NCBI GenBank assembly: GCA_963920525.1
Contig: OY986436.1
Span: forward strand, 28,781,318-28,845,317
Direction: 5' to 3'
Length of the DNA: 64,000 nt
DNA from: Dichetophora obliterata
Lineage: Eukaryota; Arthropoda; Insecta; Diptera; Sciomyzidae
Made by a program: the position numbers and the translations under genes. Numbering within the stretch: position 1 is the stretch's first letter; every line of letters begins with the position of its first letter. Below the pieces are notes generated by a model. That model worked only from the letters and a program-made list of their open reading frames with translations. It was not told the origin of the DNA and ran no database searches. This document shows, one piece after another, positions 11,054 to 22,921 of the stretch.

Positions 11054-12807
11054 ACACTCAGAAAAAAAACACCTGTCTTTTTGTGATAAAAAATGTCTCT
11101 ATTTTCGATAATAGAAATTTTCTTTATTTCAAATAAAATTTACTTTAATTATAATAAATTTTCACATATTTGAAGAAATACTTCCTTCCTTGTGGGAAAT
11201 GAAAATATTTCATCTCTCTAATAATGATAAGTATTTTTCTCTCACTGAAAAAATCTCATTTATAGAGAAAAAAAATATAGAAAATGAGAAATGTTCTCTA
11301 TTGTTGATAAATAATTCACTATGCGAAATATTTTCTTCAAAAACAACAAATACTTTCTCAAAAATTAAAAAGGCTTCTTTTCAAAAATCGATATATTTTT
11401 CTTATATTGAAAGAGATACGAAAAATATAGAAAGCGTGAGAGCAATTGATTAATACTGTGAAAAGCAAGTGTTGCATATTCTGCATATTATGAAGATTGT
11501 TCCTTCAGAAGTTTTTTTTTACTTAATATAGCTACAAAAACTGATGTTGTTTCCCTGTAAGAAAAATCAACTAATTTAAAAGTAGTTGAAAAAGTATTTT
11601 TTTGTCAACCACAACTAGTTGAAATTCTGACTTTTTTCCATAGAACGAACTAACATATTTTGTATGGTGATGTCCGCTAAATAAGTCAATTAACTTTCAT
11701 CTGCATATGTTTTCAACTAATTGTTAAATTAGTTGAATTAAAATAATTTTTTTAACTTCTTTAAAATAAATCAATTGAAAACTAGTTAATATTCAACTTA
11801 CTGAAAATGAATTTAAAAGCATAAAAATTTTAAATTTCTATACATCAAAGAGATCATTTATTTTATTGTTTTGAAAAAAAAAATACATAAATTCATATTA
11901 GTGAAAGCCAATATGATATTTGATATTAATAATATTTGATGAAATAGCATGGTTAAATATGTATAAACTTGTAATCCAATAAAAATTTTTAATAAAAACA
12001 TGTCAAAATCAATAAGCCACTTGTTTTGAAGTAGTTTTTGAATTACTTCATATATAATGCAATAAAAACTATTCAAAATTGAAGTGGGTGCCGCCTTAAT
12101 ATAATACAAAGTAGTTCATAAACTAGTTTATTCTAAATTAGTTTTTTAATTAGTTGTTTTTAAAAACAAGTTAGTTTGTTTCTATAGGGTTATTACTACT
12201 GTTTCTTTGGATGCATTTAGAAAATCGCTTTTCAGAATAAATTTCTGAAATATTTATAAAGAGTCCCGAAAAACAATGCCACAGCAATAAATCTACCTCT
12301 TAATACATTTTTAACTAATATTTTTAAAACCGAATCACAATTTGATATTAATACTTCTACTATGCGTAGAACTGAGTTAAAACAAATGTTTGATAAAAAT
12401 AATTTTTTAATCGTAATTGCGGATCTGTGTTTTAAAGAAATATGTTGTATCAGTGTTAAGATAATATATCTTTCATTAAAAAAAGTGTTATTTTTTGTGA
12501 GAAACTATAAACGCAACTTAAAGAAAGCATTTATTAAAATTAAATAAATATTTCTCTGTTTTCGAGAAAAATTTACACAATAAAGAAAACGGTTGAACGT
12601 ATTATAAAGAAATATTTTTCTATTAAAGAGAAGGTGTCTTTTATTCATGAGAAAATATTTCTCTTTTTCATGGAAGCTTTTTGCCATTTTTAGGGAATTT
12701 TTGGGATCACATTTAGAGAAAAGCATTCTCTGGAGCAAAGTCAATACCATTTTTCACTTAATATGATGCCTTTTTTCTCATATTCTGATAAACTTTTTTC
12801 TGAGTGT
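11054..12807. mobile_element. 1.75-kb TIR element nested in 10454-13322
   Basis: Ends ACACTCAGAAAAAAAAC (left) and AACTTTTTTCTGAGTGT (right) are inverted repeats, with TTCTCT/AGAGAA-rich subterminal regions on both sides. A further element (11553-12188) lies inside. No transposase is seen. The open frame at 11190-11453 is only low-complexity subterminal DNA. Confidence 0.55.
11553..12188. mobile_element. Innermost TIR element of the nested set
   Basis: CCCTGTAAGAAAAATCAACT at the left is matched, inverted and with gaps, by CCCTATAGAAACAAACTAAC at the right. Both subterminal regions are rich in ACTAGTT and AGTTGAA motifs, similar to those of the 4090-5230 element. No coding potential. Confidence 0.45.
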
Positions 12808-13990
12808 AGTGGGGCTCTGCTGGAACTATTCTCTTTGTAATTCTTTATTTTTAATGCCGTACACGGCGACACTCTCTTTCTGATTTTTCATCCGAAATGT
12901 TAGTCTTATTTAAGGCAAATATTGCTTTTTAATATTTCAGAATTAATTGGTTTTTCTCTCGCATGAATTTATACATTCCTTATTATTCAGTTCGTTTTGA
13001 TTTATATCATTAAAAAAACGTATTGCTCAAAATAAAATAGTTTCGGAATAAAATTTAATACAGTAATAAAAAAATACAGTAATTTTAATTGTCATTTCCA
13101 TTAATTACGATTGCTGCAATTGTAATCAATTGATTTTTTCTATTACAATTACAGTAATCGCAATTGTAATTTGCGTGTATACCGATTACAGTAATCGTAA
13201 TAATACTTTTCTTGCATTACAATTACAGTTTACGATTTACGATTACGATCGTTAATTTTTAAAAATTACGATTACTGTGAGTGTAATTGGAAAGTAATTG
13301 TAATCGCAAATAACCAGCTCTGCTAAAAACAACAATAACATTTGTTTGACAATTCGCAAGCTACATTTAAAATCGTCCTGACCTCGATCAAGCGATTCTG
13401 AAAGTAAAGACAAAAAAATTTGTACTTGTATTGGCTTTACGTGTAAAAGTTTACTTCTGAGTCATTTTTAATATGCAATACGTTATAAAAAACATATACA
13501 AGATTTACAAACATTTAAAGAAATACATCTGCGGATCTGTAAAACCCTTCCTTGAGGATGTGGATGCGGGTAAATAAAATTTATATCCTCGGATGCGAAT
13601 GTTTTACATTTTTTATTGCGAATGTTTTATTTTTATAGTTTTACTTTTTATTTAAAAAAAACTATATATATTTATATTTTTTAATATTTATTTTTGTAAG
13701 TAAAAACTCTTTTAAGGTATAAAATAAAAAACGCATTCATTTACTAATAAAAATTTTTTAAAATTGCACTATCTGTTGGAGCAATTGCAAACTTGAAACG
13801 AAAACCAAACTTCAAATAGACTTAGCTAAAAGGCTGATATAGCAGCTTATTGTTATTTTAATAAATTTTTTTTTAAGTTGTTTTGATTTTTTAAGGCATT
13901 ATTTAGTAACCGAAAATTTATTGTTTCTTTAAAAAATGATTAAAAAAGCAGATAAATCTTTAACAAATTTAAATTTTTAATTTGCCGACG

Positions 13991-14019
13991 TTTCGCAGAT
14001 TGTTTTTCTGCTTCATCAG
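13991..14019 (-). ncRNA. Hammerhead-ribozyme-like core motif
   Basis: On the minus strand the order is CTGATGA (14013-14019), a GCAG/CTGC stem with a 9-nt loop, then GAAA (13991-13994) followed by CGTCGGC. CUGANGA, stem II, GAAA is the conserved hammerhead core, known from Penelope-like and other retroelements. Here stem II starts with an A opposite C mismatch, and I do not find a good cleavage-site strand, so it may be a degenerate copy or just the widespread repeat motif related to it. Confidence 0.3.
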
Positions 14020-14474
14020 GGCGTCTTTATTTTAATTTTTAATAAGGGTTGCAAAAAAAGCGTACCTACGCACACGAATTTAGCGCAAAGTGCGTATTGT
14101 TGATAATAAAAAGTTCTCATTAATGCAGATCTTATATGCGGATAAGGAAGCTTATGCGAATATTAAAAAATTAATAATACAGATTCGGATGACAAAATTA
14201 TGAGAATGCTTCTCGGATGCGTGTTTTAAATCTTCTTACATGTTTTTTTTTGAGATGTTCCTAGTATGGCAGAAAGCAGTATTCACATGTGATACTGCAT
14301 CTGAGGCAAGTAATATGCCTCAGTCAAATCAAGCTGAGTCCTCTTCATAAACTTTTCCTACCAGCACCAACTTAAAAATTTTTCGTGTTGTGTTTTTGTG
14401 TTGTGTAAAAATAGATGTGGTCTAAGGTTCTTTGGATTAGAAGCAAGAAAAGAAATGATAAAGTATAGAAACAT

Positions 14475-14548
14475 GGCCCGGCCAGAATTCGAACCAGGGT
14501 CCCCTGGGTAACAGTCAAGCGCGTTACTACTAGATTATCGCGGCCGAG
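14475..14548 (-). repeat. tRNA-like cassette (a)
   Basis: The minus strand carries an A-box-like TAATCTAGTAGTAACGCGCT and a B-box-like GGTTCGAATTC at tRNA spacing, then a tail CCGGGCCATGTTTCTATACT. This is a tRNA-derived repeat rather than a functional tRNA: no clean acceptor stem was found. The tail is shared with the copy at 38990. Confidence 0.6.
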
Positions 14549-15151
14549 ACAACCTTTTTAGTTGTTTTTCTGTTCCTACAGTAAAATTTTATAAGAAATA
14601 CTTTTGTTGAATATTTTGACACTCTTGCTCCCTTTTTTATGGTCTATGTTCCATTATGAAAAAAGGCTTAAAAAATATTCAGTTTTAAATAATTCATTAA
14701 AAAAATGTAACCTCTGCATAAATATTTACCATGAGTCCTTGGAATAAATTTTCAAAGCAGAGTTAAGGGAGTTTTTATATAAAGTTTGCTCTTTTTGACT
14801 TAAAGCTCAATAAACATTTAGAATTTGTATTTAAAATCAAGTATGATTTAAACTATAAAACATTTAGAATTTGTATTTAAGTCATATAAAATCAACATAA
14901 TCAATAACAAGGTCATTTAGGAAAAAACTTTAATTTTTCTTCATAGACATATGGTTCAGATAAATCTTGTTCCAAAAGATCATAGTGATATTTTCAAAGA
15001 AAGTTTTTTATTTTTAAAAAATTTTTTAATGGTTAAAAATTGACCCATAGAAAAGGATCTAAAGGCTAAAAATACTATACACAAATATTTCTCATTTAAT
15101 TTTACCATAGGTTTGTGTACACAACGCCTATGCAAAAATCATATATTTAGT

Positions 15152-15765
15152 ACACAGTTAGAAATCTTTTACTAAAATTGAAACTTTTCTGTACTACATA
15201 CATGTAACACCAGCTTTGGTTTCAAATCTAGTATTTGCTTAAATGGTTTTAATACAGCTTTAATTTAAAATTTAGCACAAGCTTGGATTAAAATACTAAA
15301 AAAAAAATAACAAACGAGATTCGATCACACAACATTCAGTTTGTAAACTCACTACTCTAACCACCGGGCTATTGGCCCACACATAAAAAGCACGATAAAA
15401 AAACAAATGAACAGAGTTGGCTAATATTGAGTCATAGCCATTGCCAGGCCAACTTTTAACTGGTCTTTATCAACATTTAGTATCCAAATGCACTAGAAAT
15501 TAGTAAAAATTGTATTAAAAACAAAAAGTAATACAGAATTGTACTTAAATTTAAACCAATAAGGATAAAATTGAAACCAAAAAGCTAAATTAAAACCAAA
15601 AAGCTAAAATGGAAGCTGTAATATTTCTTTTATTTTAAATTCTAGTACAGAGGACTTTTAATTATGAGTTAGTATTTGCAAAGTTTACATTTTAAACCGG
15701 AAGGTTAAAAAAAGGCAGTAATATGTTAGTGGGACTAAAATTTAGTCCAAGATTTTTAACCGTGT
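15152..15765. mobile_element. 614-bp TIR element carrying a tRNA-like cassette
   Basis: Ends TACACAGTTAGAAATCTT and AAGATTTTTAACCGTGTA are imperfect inverted repeats. The subterminal AAATTTAGTCCAAGATTTTT is closely similar to the end of the 42815-43405 element, so both belong to one family. A tRNA-like segment lies at 15310-15383. Confidence 0.55.
15310..15383 (-). repeat. tRNA-like cassette (b)
   Basis: Minus strand: GGCCAATAGCCCGGTGGTTA with A-box GGTTAGAGTAGTGAG and B-box GATCGAATCTC at tRNA-like spacing. It sits inside the 15152-15765 TIR element. Confidence 0.55.
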
Positions 15766-17949
15766 AGTATTCTTAAATTTTATGTTAGTAAATAGCTAAA
15801 TTTAGATTAAACTTAAAACTTACATAAAAAATTATCCTCTCTAGCTTATTTTACTCTATTCTTAGTAATCTATTGGATTGGCCTAACTAAACTGTCAGTT
15901 TGCTGTCAGTTTTGAACAGCTCACAGTTTTTCTAACTGACAGTGTAATTAAAACGATGTAACATCTTGTCAAGTAAATGGATTTTTGTCATATGGTTTAG
16001 AAACCTATATGGTAGCTTCTAAAAGTTTTCTCAAACATGTCATCCACCTGCTTTGCTGCTATTTACTTCACATAAACATATAACGTGCGGACATGTATAA
16101 GCTTTATCCCAAGGCAGCTGTCAGAAAGTCCACTGATGAAAGTGGACAATACGAGTAAAGGAGATTTTTTCTAGATGTTAAAAAATCTAACCTTATGGAG
16201 CATTTTTCAAAATAAAAATAAGAAACGACAGAACAGTAAAACATATTTGAAATATCACACACATTTGACCGTTATAAGCAATCAATGTTACACTGAAAAA
16301 AATCAACATGTCTTCAAGTTGTAGACAAATGCCATCTTTTATAAATTTTTAAATATAGTTATAACGCAGAGTTGTAAAAAATTGCATTCATGCATTAAAA
16401 ACCTGACACTGAATGCCAAAGAAATAATTAAGGTCATCCAATAATTTTTTTATTTCAGATTTGAAGTTTTGAAATCAGCAATCATTTTGAAGTCATGACT
16501 TCGAAAACAAATGTTAAAAATTTGTATTCTTTTCATTCATAAATAAATTCATAGATAAATTGTAGTCTTTTCATTCATGATTGAAGTTGTGCTCTTTGAA
16601 GTCATTAATTCCAATAGAATTGCAATCAATTACAATAAATTTAAAATCAATGAAATCATTCGAAGTTAGTTTGAAATCGCTGAAATAATTTGAAGTGAAT
16701 TGAAGTCTTCAAATAATTGCATTAAAAAATCTTCTTGCATTCAAAAAATTTTTGAAGTGATTTTTATGTAGAAACCATTTTTGTTTAGTCAACCAAAATA
16801 AGGCCTTGAAAGTAAAGGTAGAACCAAATTTTTTGTTTTCTGGGGGAACACAGGAAATAAGTTAGAAGTTCTAAATTGTTTTACTAAAACTATGAAACAA
16901 CTTATATGTTTGCTAAGATTAAAAATACAAAACTAATTGGAAAGATGTCTTAGTTATTTAAAAAAAAACTAAACAATTACAATGTTCATTGAAATATAAT
17001 TAAATTTATTTTTAAAGGTTTCAATCATTTGACTTCAACAAAGACTTAAGGTGATAAATATCTTTTTAAAAGAATTGAGCAGTGCAATCAATTTTGTTTT
17101 GCACTCATGACTGCGATTTCAATTTCAATAAAATCAACAATGACTTGAATTTTTTATGTGCATTTAATAACTCAAAATTGATTTCAGAACTAGTGTTGAA
17201 GTCATTGCAATTGAAAACTATTTAAAGATTGCTATCATGACCCGAAGTTATTTGCTATGAAGTCACTGATTGCATATATTTTTATTTTATATAGATATAT
17301 ATTTTTTATTTTTTACAATAAATAATAACAAAGTTCATAAGAAAGCAACAAAAAAAATTTTTAAATAACTATATATCGTGGCTTTTATGATTTCTCTCGG
17401 CCATGATTTTAATAATTTTGAAAGATTACTATCATTTGACTTTAATGACTTCAAAGATTTCAGCAAAGACTTTAGGTGATTCCAATCTTTTTACAAGAAC
17501 TAAGGAATGCAATCAATTTAGTTTTTCAGTCCTGACTGCGATTTCAATTTCAATAAAATCGACAATGACTTAAATTTTTTTGTGCATTCAATAACTAAAA
17601 AATGAGCGTTCAATTGCAATCAAAAATTATTTAAAGATTGCCATCATAACCTGAAGTCGTTGGATATGAAACCAATGGTTGCAATCATGTACTACTCTGG
17701 CATTTAGATATATTTTTTATTTTTTACAAACAAAACAATAAAAAAGTTCATTAGAAAATTAAAAAAAAAGGAATTGTGACGTAGTTTTATCAAAGACGGA
17801 GGTAAGACTCAGCTGCTCCAGGGTCTTGTGAAAAGGTCCACTAACTCTCACAAATTATTTTGAAAATAAAAGACGCAGGGTTCTCAGTAATTCGCAAAGT
17901 TACTTAATTGAATACGTTATCCTTATTATAACCTCTTAGTTATTCAGCT

Positions 17950-18215
17950 TCGGTTAGTCGCTAGTGGGCTTAGTAATCAGTTGGTAATCGCTTTACTACT
18001 CGGTCATCAGTTGATAATTGCTTTAGAAGCCAGTAATCAGTTGGTAATCACTTCGGTAATCGATAATCAGTTGGTAATCGCTTTGGTAATTGGTTGGTAA
18101 TCGCTTTGGAAATCGATTGGTGATAACTTTAGTAATGGTAATCGATTAGTAATCGCTTCGGTAATCGGTAATCGGTTGGTAATCGATTCGGTAATCGGTT
18201 AGCAATTACTAAAAA
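17950..18215. repeat. Minisatellite of GGTAATCG(A/G)TT-type units
   Basis: Roughly twenty irregular units of GGTAATCG and AGTTGGTAATCGCTTT, in head-to-tail order. Non-coding. Confidence 0.7.
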
Positions 18216-18270
18216 CGAATGCTCCGTTATTTCTAATACGACATAATAGAGTAGAGAGGTCAACCACGCC

Positions 18271-18465
18271 GTGGTGGCGTAGCAGAAAGTGCCTGCGTCG
18301 CAGTCCCTGTGATAGGCCTTGCGGTCAACCAGGGTAGTGACGTGGCTTCATAAAACAACAAAATCTGACTATAGACGACGCTTTAGTGGCGTGGCCGTAA
18401 ATGGCTACGTCGCAGTCCCGGTGATAGGCCTAGCAGTCAACCGAGGTAGTGACGTGGCTTCGAAA
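18271..18465. repeat. GC-rich tandem repeat, two units plus a partial one
   Basis: Two diverged units share GTGGCGT, CTGCGTCGCAGTCCC or CTACGTCGCAGTCCC, GGTGATAGGCCT and GTAGTGACGTGGCTTC. A fragment with GACGATAGACCTGACGGTCA follows at about 18550. Composition contrasts with the AT-rich surroundings. Confidence 0.6.
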
Positions 18466-19380
18466 ACAAAAGAATAAAATTAAAAATAATAAAAAAAATA
18501 ACTAACTACTCTTAAAAATAACCAAAAATTACCGTTCGCCACCCTCCCCGGACGATAGACCTGACGGTCAGCCGAGGAATAAGGAATGCTACCTTAGCTG
18601 CTTTTGTCGTATCTATTTATTCGTTCGCTTTCAGAAAGAACTAATTAGGAATTATATAAGTCGTCTGTTGTATGGCGTATGAAAAGAATGTTTAGCGGCT
18701 GTTTTATGGCTACTATACTGTAAGTATTGTTGTTTTGGCTGGTAATTTATGTAGGTCACGTTGTTGTTGTCAAAGTTGTCAAAGTTACCTACTCTATGCT
18801 GCATATGCTGCAGTAACTATACTTAATTTATCGTAAGCCTAATTGTAACGTCTTGTTACAGAATTTATTTTGAAAGATTACTATCATTTAACTTTAATAA
18901 CTTCAAATTGACTTCGAAGATTTCAACAAAGACTTAAGGTTATTGGAATCTGTTAAAAAGTGTTAAAGAATGCAATCAATTTAGTTTTGTAGTCATGACT
19001 GCGATTTAAATTTCAATGAAATCTGTTCTTTTAAAAATATTTCAATCGCCTTAAGCCTTTTTTGAAGTCTGTGCAATAATAAAAGCTTTTTTTTTAAATA
19101 TCAAAGAACCAAGACATGCGCCTTTTACAAACAACGTTTGGCCTTTGACATGAAAGGGAAGGGATAGATTATTATAGGATGAATTGATTTGAACCATACG
19201 TGGATTATCGATTAGGCGGAACAAACGTGCAAGACAATTTGATTCGCTTATAACCTCGGCAAGTATTTCCAGCTCTCAGTTGTTCCTGTCCTTTAATTCA
19301 ACATTCTCCACAGTTTAGTTGTGGATTTTTTGTTTCAATAATTCTTAAATATAGTTAAGAGCAAAGAAATCGAAAATAAC

Positions 19381-19458
19381 CATGCCCGAATCCGGACTCA
19401 AACCTGGGACCTCTGAGTTGATAGTCTAGCGCACTCTTCACTAGACTACAAAGGCCGA
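19381..19458 (-). repeat. tRNA-like cassette (c)
   Basis: Minus strand: GTCGGCCTTTGTAGTCTAGT, A-box-like TAGTCTAGTGAAGAGTGCGC, B-box-like GGTTTGAGTCC, tail CGGGCATGG. Layout matches cassettes (a) and (d). Confidence 0.55.
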
Positions 19459-19997
19459 CAATCATTTACAACTTTGGTATTCAGATATATTTTAAATTCA
19501 TTGGCTGCTACTTTCAAGAAATCTGTTATATTTATATGTAAGCATATGATTTTTTTTTAAACTAAATATTACAAAAAACTAAGAACTAATGCAATATTGA
19601 AAATGTATCTTAAGTTTGTAAAAAAATCAACTCTTCTGATTTAAATTTTTTAAAAGTGTTGATTTTTTCAGTGTAGTCCCTTCAAGCTTTATAAGCCTAA
19701 AAAAAAGCACATTTTATTACATCAACACTCTACCACCTCAATTGTTGGGAATTTAATTAAAACCTCTGTAAGTTGGGTGTTAACATAGTTATTTCACATC
19801 GTATATTTCAGATCTCATAACTTTTAAGCCGGATCAATTTAAGTTGATCACCATGCAATTAAGTCAAGACTTAAAAATTTAAGTCTTTTGCTCTATTTAA
19901 ATAAATTGTTCTTTCAACTATCTAACTAGCATTAATGTGTATGTTTCCTTTTCTTCTCTCTTCCTCTTTCTCTATTTCTTTCGCTTTCATTTTGCAG

Positions 19998-20230
19998 TAA
20001 TTGCACCGAAACCCATCGATCAAGAACCATCTGAGGAGAATTTCATTGGTGTTGTTATTGTTGTACTAACAACTATTATAATCCTACTTGTGGCTGTTAT
20101 ACTATTTATTGTATCGCGTACGAAACGTGCTCGTGGTAGCAACGTCTTGGATGCATTCCAATATAGTTTTAATCCGAATACACTTGGCGGCAATGTGGAT
20201 AAACATCGTCCAAATGGCACTGGCATTAAG
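19998..20230 (+). CDS. smal: Receptor exon: transmembrane helix
   Basis: Acceptor CATTTTGCAG ends at 19997 and donor AAG|GTAAGT begins at 20231. The exon has 233 nt, entering at phase 1 and leaving at phase 0. It starts IAPKPIDQEPSEEN, then an uncharged stretch of about 24 residues beginning FIGVVIVVLTT (codons 20042-20113), a single membrane pass. A basic stop-transfer SRTKRARGS follows, then SNVLDAFQYSFNPNTLGG. A 16-residue link between the ectodomain exon and the membrane, with a basic cytoplasmic flank, fits a type I receptor. Acidic residues outside and basic inside match the positive-inside rule. Family assignment comes from the next two exons. ORFs extending beyond the splice sites are intron sequence. 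Confidence 0.75.
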
Positions 20231-22782
20231 GTAAGTTGTCCTTGTTGTTTTCGTTTTTGCTATTGTTGTTCTCTGCTACTCAAACTATTTAGTTTATTTA
20301 TTTTTTGTTATTTTTATTTTTTTATTTTTTTTTTGTTATGTAGTTTGCCAGTTTTAGCTTGTGGCAGTGTGTTTGTGTTCTAGGATACTTCCAGGATACG
20401 AGCGCATTTGTCGTTAATGAGTGTTTTCAGCTCATTCGTGCTTTATTTTAAGCACTTGGTTTATTCTGTTGTTTTCAGTTCTTTTGGGTTTTTTGCTTGG
20501 AAACATAGCACATTAGAAATTAAAGTTCCTGCACGGAATTAGAAATATTTTGGCAAACTAGGTTCTATCCTGTTTTTGAAGAATTGGCGAGGATATTAAA
20601 ACAGCAGTAATAAATATTAATAGACTTGCAAAGTTGAGTGTTACATAAATATTTTAAAATTTTTTTGTAGTAATATATAAATTTAACCCTAGATACTAAC
20701 CTTATTTTACTATATATTATTACTTAACATGAGTAAGATTTGCTCACTTGCTCTGTCTTATTGTTGCAACAATTCCTTATGTTGGACACGTTTACAAGTA
20801 CATATTTTTTAATTGAAGAATTGTATAATTTCATTACTTTAAATAAACATAAACTTTTATTTTATATTTTAAAAAAACTGCTACTCATATATATTTAACT
20901 TCGTAGATATGAAAGCTTTTTAAACAAGGAGTGAGTAAATTTTACGTAGGTTAGTATTTTAGTCTTAAGGAAGTCTTTCCGAACTTGGAGAAACATTTTG
21001 GTTTGAGTCACAGAATTTAGAGTAAGGACTCTGCCCATTTACGGCATGTAACAAAACGACAGTAAAACGGCGACGAAAGGGCAACGTAATATTCAATGCA
21101 CACCTACAGGAACAGCGGCAAAGATTTTAATGAAACAAAAAAAATCAGGAACATGAGCGCAGGATTTTCTAATAAACAATTAGCTTTAATAGCTTTGCTA
21201 TAAGATAAAGCAGATACCGAAAATCAATGAAATAATAGATATTGGATTCATCCAATTCTTTTAATTTTATTTTGCTTCAATTCCATTCCTAAATTGAGTT
21301 TTGAGTATTAAATTACTATATTTTTGGGACTCATGTATTACAAAACATCATTTTTGCGCACAAGTTTAATTAATTTTTCGGATTCCATATTAATTTTTGT
21401 AAGCAAAGCGAACGACAAGAAGGTCCGAATTCTTTGCAAGGATGCCAGCGGCTTTTTCGTCGGCGTCAACAGTCGTTGCCGTTAAGTTTGCATGTATACA
21501 TAAGAACACAGGGTAGTTGTAGTTTCGTGTCATTTCGTTACGTGCAGCAGGTGGGCAGAGCCCTTAAAGTAAAAATGAGTATTTGCTGAAATAAGTTTAA
21601 GAACCTCAAATAAGTTTTTATTATATTCATGTAATTTTATTTTCTTTTGAAAAATAATATATTTTTATTAAATTAATAGGTTAATTGATTTGAAAAATAA
21701 TGGAACTTATATCGGGGTGTCATCATAGAAATCTCTTATGATAGTTCTGAAGAAGTTATGATAGTTCATTAGACTAGTTTAATGAAGAAATTGATCTATA
21801 ATTTTTCACGAATATATATAACCTTTATTGTATATAGTTAAAATTTATTAAAAAAATACGCGATGAACATTTTTATTAAAATGATATATACTTACTGAAA
21901 TTGGAATAAAGAGGAATCGCAATGTCAATAGAAATACAAAATCGCGATCTGCTAAATGCTTGTGGATGTAAACTCCATATTCGACCATTTTGTTTGTAAA
22001 CATTGCAGTTTAGGTCAAAATTTGCATGATATAATGGTAAAACGTTTTCATCCTCTTCCAAGCGAATCGGCAAGTTGAATTTTCTAGGGAATAAGTTTAA
22101 ATCTTTGACAAAAATTTGACAAATATGAATAATTTAGTATCATTTATAAAAAATCACTTGCTTTGTGATGAATTTAAGACTTACATTATTTTTTTTTTTT
22201 TTATTTAATATCATAAAAGCGAAATAAATTTTGAAAACCACTCCTAGTTTTTTCCTGAGAAAAAAGATTTTATACGATTTAAATATTTTTCCTAACTTTT
22301 AAAAAAATTTCTGGGTTCATTTTTGTGTGTCAAAAGAAAGTTTCTTGCCAAACAATTTTAATAAATCTCTTTTAACGAAGACAGTTCTGATTCACTGGTA
22401 TAGTTGTAAACTACCCCTATTAAAACTTACGTTAACTCATTTCTGAACAAAATTACTAATGAATTCAGTAATTGAACTAATGAAACTAATGAATTCAGTA
22501 AGTTCTGGTTCACTGGGTTTTATTTTTACTAAACATTTCTACAGAGATATAAAGAAACACAATTTAAAAGTATTTTTAAAAAAAAAATTTCTCCAAAAAA
22601 TTCCAAATGTTAATATTTTCTCCCCCACTTATTTAAGTTCATGCACTAAAATTACGTTTTAAGCCTTATATTGATCTCTTTTTCATATCTACTCCTTGTC
22701 TATCCTTACGATATACCATCAATTACTTAATTGCAAATTTATTTACTCATGTTACGTGTGTATATGTTCCAATTTATTTCAG
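20231..22782 (+). other. Intron (2.55 kb), phase 0
   Basis: Donor GTAAGT, acceptor TTTATTTCAG. Holds one TIR element (21024-21565). The rest is AT-rich without recognisable features. Confidence 0.65.
21024..21565. mobile_element. 542-bp TIR element
   Basis: Ends AAGGACTCTGCCCA and TGGGCAGAGCCCTT are inverted repeats, and inner blocks such as GTAACAAAACGACA and TGTCATTTCGTTAC are also complementary. No transposase. Confidence 0.65.
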
Positions 22783-22921
22783 GCCAATGTTGATGACAGC
22801 GATTCGATTGGCAAAAATAGCCTCTACCATGAACCCTTCAACGTGAACATGTACACCAGCGGCGTCAATGGATATGCAGCGGTTAATGATTTACAATGTA
22901 ATATGACGCCCGACTATACAG
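22783..22921 (+). CDS. smal: Receptor exon: cytoplasmic juxtamembrane segment
   Basis: Acceptor TTTCAG ends at 22782 and donor G|GTGTGT begins at 22922. The 139-nt exon enters at phase 0 and leaves at phase 1. It encodes ANVDDSDSIGKNSLYHEPFN and NMYTSGVNGYAAVNDLQC, ending TPDYT with the next codon split (G|AT, Asp). The tyrosines in LYHEPF, NMYTS and PDYTDVP are plausible phosphotyrosine docking sites. The LYHEPF.VNMYTS...PDYTDVP order is what I recall from the region just inside the membrane in insect discoidin domain receptors, and it is the main reason for the family call. This is knowledge-based, not from a search. Confidence 0.75.

Larger units (their letters stand above)
10454..13322. 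mobile_element. 2.9-kb TIR element with TAATTAC-rich ends, host of nested elements
   Basis: Left end GGAGCTGGGATGTAATC and right end GCAAATAACCAGCTCTG form an imperfect inverted repeat. Both flanks (10460-10740 and 13040-13310) are packed with TAATTAC/GTAATTG and ATTACGATTAC motifs in both orientations. Most of the interior is a later insertion (11054-12807). Confidence 0.5.
16291..19673. mobile_element. 3.4-kb TIR element with internal direct repeats
   Basis: Ends CACTGAAAAAAATCAACA and TGTTGATTTTTTCAGTG are near-perfect inverted repeats flanked by TA. The interior has three diverged direct copies (about 17020-17220, 17415-17640, 18870-19030) built around CAGTCATGACTGCGATTT and CAATCAATTTAGTTTT blocks. 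It also holds a TAATCG minisatellite, a GC-richer tandem repeat and a tRNA-like cassette. No transposase was found. The two ends may belong to different insertions. Confidence 0.45.
8267..19997 (+). other. Intron between ectodomain and transmembrane exons (11.7 kb)
   Basis: Donor GTAAGT at 8267, acceptor TTTTGCAG ending 19997, phase 1. The intron is filled with inverted-repeat elements listed separately. The stretches 9191-9816, 13323-13980, 14549-15150 and 15766-16290 hold only AT-rich DNA without recognisable features. Confidence 0.6.

Noticed and set aside
11190..11453. 87-codon Lys/Asn/Ser-rich ORF
   Set aside because: Low-complexity subterminal DNA of a TIR element, without coding signature.
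14475..14548. Functional tRNA gene
   Set aside because: A and B boxes are present but the acceptor stem does not close and the same module recurs with repeat-type tails, so it is a tRNA-derived repeat.
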